From Micromonospora_J zhanjiangensis (lineage in GTDB: Bacteria > Actinomycetota > Actinomycetes > Mycobacteriales > Micromonosporaceae), in NCBI RefSeq assembly GCF_042650605.1, contig NZ_JBHSBN010000006.1, positions 186,001 to 250,000 of the forward strand: a stretch of DNA of 64,000 nucleotides. The letters are read 5' to 3'. Shown piece by piece: positions 62,136-64,000 of the stretch. Position numbers and translations under genes: made by a program. How positions within the stretch are numbered: the first letter of the stretch is position 1; each line of letters opens with the position of its first letter. The notes under the pieces are model-generated. The model searched no databases and was not told the DNA's origin. It saw only the letters and a list, made by a program, of their open reading frames with translations.

Positions 62136-62831
62136 GTGAGTTCCGACCCGCGGCAACGGGGGCTGGTCCTGGTGGTCGAGGACGAGCCGGCCATCGCCGA
62201 CCTGGTCCGGCTCTACCTGAGCCGGGACGGCTTCGGCGTACACGTGGAGACCGAGGGCACCGCCGGCCTGGCCGCCGCCCGGCGGCTGCGGCCGGTGGCC
62301 TGCGTGCTGGACATCGCCCTGCCCGGGATGGCCGGCACCGAACTCTGCCGCCGGTTGCGGGAGTCCGGCGACTGGACGCCGGTCATCTTCCTCACCGCCC
62401 GGGACGACGAGGTCGACCGAATCGTCGGCCTGGAACTCGGCGCCGACGACTACGTGACCAAGCCGTTCAGCCCGCGCGAACTGGTGGCCCGGATCCGCGC
62501 GGTGCTGCGCCGCACGGCCGGGACGCCGGAACGGACCGAACGGCCCCGGTCGGTCGGCCCGATCACGCTCGACCCGGGCCGCCGCGCGGTCGCCGTGTCC
62601 GGTCGGCCGGTGCAGCTGACGTCGACCGAGTTCGACCTGCTGGCGCACCTGATGAGCCGGCCCGGTCGGGTGTTCACCCGGGAGGAGTTGCTGGCCACCG
62701 TCTGGGGCTACGCCGCGCACAGCGGCACCCGGACCGTGGACGTGCACGTTGCCCAGGTCCGCGCCAAGCTCGGCCCGGCGGCCGAGGTGATCCGGACCCA
62801 CCGCGGCGTCGGATACGCCTGTGTCGGCTGA
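62136..62831 (+). CDS. OmpR-family response regulator
   Basis: 231-residue regulator. Receiver: LVLVVEDEPAIADLVRLYLS, phospho-Asp in CVLDIALPGMAGTELCRR, FLTARDDEVDRIVGLELGAD and DYVTKPFSPRELVARIRAVL. C-terminal winged helix: VGPITLDPGRRAVAVSGRPV, LTSTEFDLLAHLMSRPGRVF, GYAAHSGTRTVDVHVAQVRA. GTG start. Its last 11 bases overlap the histidine kinase start, so the two are coupled and form one two-component system. Similar in overall type to the pair at 39.7-41.5 kb. Confidence 0.95.
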   Translation: MSSDPRQRGLVLVVEDEPAIADLVRLYLSRDGFGVHVETEGTAGLAAARRLRPVACVLDIALPGMAGTELCRRLRESGDWTPVIFLTARDDEVDRIVGLELGADDYVTKPFSPRELVARIRAVLRRTAGTPERTERPRSVGPITLDPGRRAVAVSGRPVQLTSTEFDLLAHLMSRPGRVFTREELLATVWGYAAHSGTRTVDVHVAQVRAKLGPAAEVIRTHRGVGYACVG

Positions 62832-64000
62832 CCCGCCCGACCGGGCGCGCCCCGAACACCACCCGTCCGACCGGCCGCGGCCGGAACACCACCCGCCCGA
62901 CCGGGCGCGGCCGGAACAGCACCTGACCGTGCCGCTGCCGGTGCTCGGTCCGGCCGGCCCACCGACCGGCCCGGCCGGCCCGGTCGGCCCGGGCGCGACC
63001 GGCCGTCCCCGGCGCCGGTTCGGCGCCACCCTGACCGCCCGCGCGGTCCTGGTCAGTTGCGCCGTCGCGCTGATCTCGGTGCTGGTCACCGCCCTGGTGG
63101 CGCTGCCGGTGGCGGCCGCCCGGGCCGAGCAGCAGGCCCGCCAGGCGTTGGCCGCGCAGGCCACCCTGGCGGCGCAGAGCCTGCGACCCCGGGTGGACCG
63201 CGGGCGTACCGCCGACGAGGAGCGGATCATCCGGCAGTTGCGGGCCGAGAACATCGACGCGTACCTGATCCGGGCCGGTCGGCCCGACCGGACCGGCCTG
63301 CCGGACGAGGTCGTCGCCCGGGTCTCCGGCGGCCGGAACTTCTCCGGCCGGGCGAGGGTGGGCGGCACGCCCGCGTTCGTCGAGGGTCGGTTCCTGCCCG
63401 GCGGGAACGGTGTGGTGCTGGCCCGGCGGATCGGCACCGGTCTGTGGCGGCAGGTCGCCGGCAGCCTGTGGCTGCCGCTGCTGGCCGGGCTGGCGGCCGG
63501 CGTGGTCGCCGGGGCGTTGCTGGCCCGCCGGCTGGCCGGTCCGATCCGCAACGCGGCGACCGCGGCCGCCCGGCTGCGGGCCGGCGACCGGGACGTCCGG
63601 CTGGCCGTCGAGCCGCCCGAGGAGGCCGCCGACCTGGCGTACGCGCTGAACGACCTCGCCGCGGCGCTGGCCACCAGCGAGGGCCGGCAGCGGGAGTTCC
63701 TGCTGTCGGTGTCGCACGAACTGCGTACGCCGTTGACGGCGATCCGCGGCTACGCCGAGGCGCTGGCCGACGGGGTGGTCGGACCGGAGGGCTCGCAGCG
63801 CGCCGGACAGACCATGCTGGCCCAGGCCGAACACCTGGATCGGCTGGTCAGCGACCTGCTGGCGCTGGCCCGGCTGGAGGCGGCCGACTTCCCCGTCGAA
63901 CCCACCACGGTCGACCTCGGCCGGCTGGTCGCCGACGCCGCGAACGCCTGGAGTGCGCGCTGCGCGACGGTCGGGGTGGTGCTGCGCACCGAGATCCCGG
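62821..64000 (+). CDS. Sensor histidine kinase, partial
   Basis: 393 codons visible; the C-terminus lies beyond the window end. A cytoplasmic tail with three 10-residue repeats (DRARPEHHP type, residues about 6-35) precedes helix 1 (FGATLTARAVLVSCAVALIS), an external sensor domain (about 90-210), helix 2 (VAGSLWLPLLAGLAAGVVAG), HAMP (ARRLAGPIRNAATAAARLRA) and HisKA (EFLLSVSHELRTPLTAIRGY). The ATPase domain is not reached. The GTG start overlaps the regulator gene by 11 bases. Signal unknown. Confidence 0.9.
   Translation, partial: MSADPPDRARPEHHPSDRPRPEHHPPDRARPEQHLTVPLPVLGPAGPPTGPAGPVGPGATGRPRRRFGATLTARAVLVSCAVALISVLVTALVALPVAAARAEQQARQALAAQATLAAQSLRPRVDRGRTADEERIIRQLRAENIDAYLIRAGRPDRTGLPDEVVARVSGGRNFSGRARVGGTPAFVEGRFLPGGNGVVLARRIGTGLWRQVAGSLWLPLLAGLAAGVVAGALLARRLAGPIRNAATAAARLRAGDRDVRLAVEPPEEAADLAYALNDLAAALATSEGRQREFLLSVSHELRTPLTAIRGYAEALADGVVGPEGSQRAGQTMLAQAEHLDRLVSDLLALARLEAADFPVEPTTVDLGRLVADAANAWSARCATVGVVLRTEIP
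62836..62925 (+). repeat. 30-bp tandem repeat in the histidine kinase N-terminus
   Basis: Three in-frame units (62836-62865, 62866-62895, 62896-62925) encode DRARPEHHP-like decapeptides, adding a charged Pro/His tail before the first membrane helix. Length is a multiple of three, so copy number can vary without frameshift. Confidence 0.85.

Overview
The window is 64 kb of very GC-rich chromosome with strong G/C bias at third codon positions and frequent GTG (sometimes TTG) starts. Gene content points to an actinobacterium, most likely Micromonosporaceae: a bacterial proteasome activator (Bpa), DUF5926, DUF4173, AIM24, several LytR-CpsA-Psr proteins, actinobacterial two-component systems and a GGGGCCC-type intergenic element. 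This is ordinary core-type chromosome with one small scarred segment (19.75-20.75 kb). I recognised no rRNA, tRNA, CRISPR array, prophage or complete insertion sequence.

Layout. 0-5 kb: beta-propeller lipoprotein, Lrp regulator divergent from a dimethylarginine hydrolase-family gene, branched-chain-type substrate-binding lipoprotein, esterase. 5-10 kb: bpa, then serS with two overlapping HAD phosphatase genes, and a four-helix membrane protein. 10-16.5 kb: OsmC, a zincin, AIM24, an ACT/lipoprotein/prephenate dehydratase operon, PAS and NERD-type proteins, arginine deiminase. 16.6-20.7 kb: sortase-type anchored 5'-nucleotidase, a DUF5926 operon with two small ORFs, then the scar region with a minimal GntR winged helix, a remnant of a second copy and several strong inverted repeats. 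20.7-28.8 kb: anti-sigma-type ATPase, GAF-PAS histidine kinase, GDPD, rhodanese, three consecutive LCP cell-wall ligase-type genes and a UXS-like epimerase. 28.9-37.5 kb: two sodium:solute symporters each with a small membrane partner, flavoprotein, ABC exporter pair, ArsR-type regulator. 37.5-46 kb: DUF4173 membrane protein, OmpR-type two-component pair, secreted multi-repeat protein, LytTR/LytS pair. 46-54 kb: surface polymer and lipid genes (sugar transferase, GT4, and a nucleotidyltransferase / glycerol-1-phosphate dehydrogenase / CDP-alcohol transferase operon), Fpg/Nei glycosylase, NUDIX. 54-64 kb: CBS protein, aminotransferase, CorA, cyclophilin, rhomboid protease, PH-domain protein, thiolase, and a response regulator/histidine kinase pair cut by the window end.

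How genes work together. Several operons are tightly coupled: kinase/regulator pairs overlap by 4-11 bases, the ABC ATPase and permease by 10, and the three head-group genes at 50.8-52.6 kb by 13-26. Most convergent gene pairs are separated by a near-perfect GC-rich hairpin that can serve both strands. The most interesting candidate system is the 50.1-52.6 kb operon, which looks able to make and transfer a CDP-activated polyol phosphate. The most unusual DNA is the 19.75-20.75 kb scar. Functional statements rest on motif recognition by eye; no database search was run.
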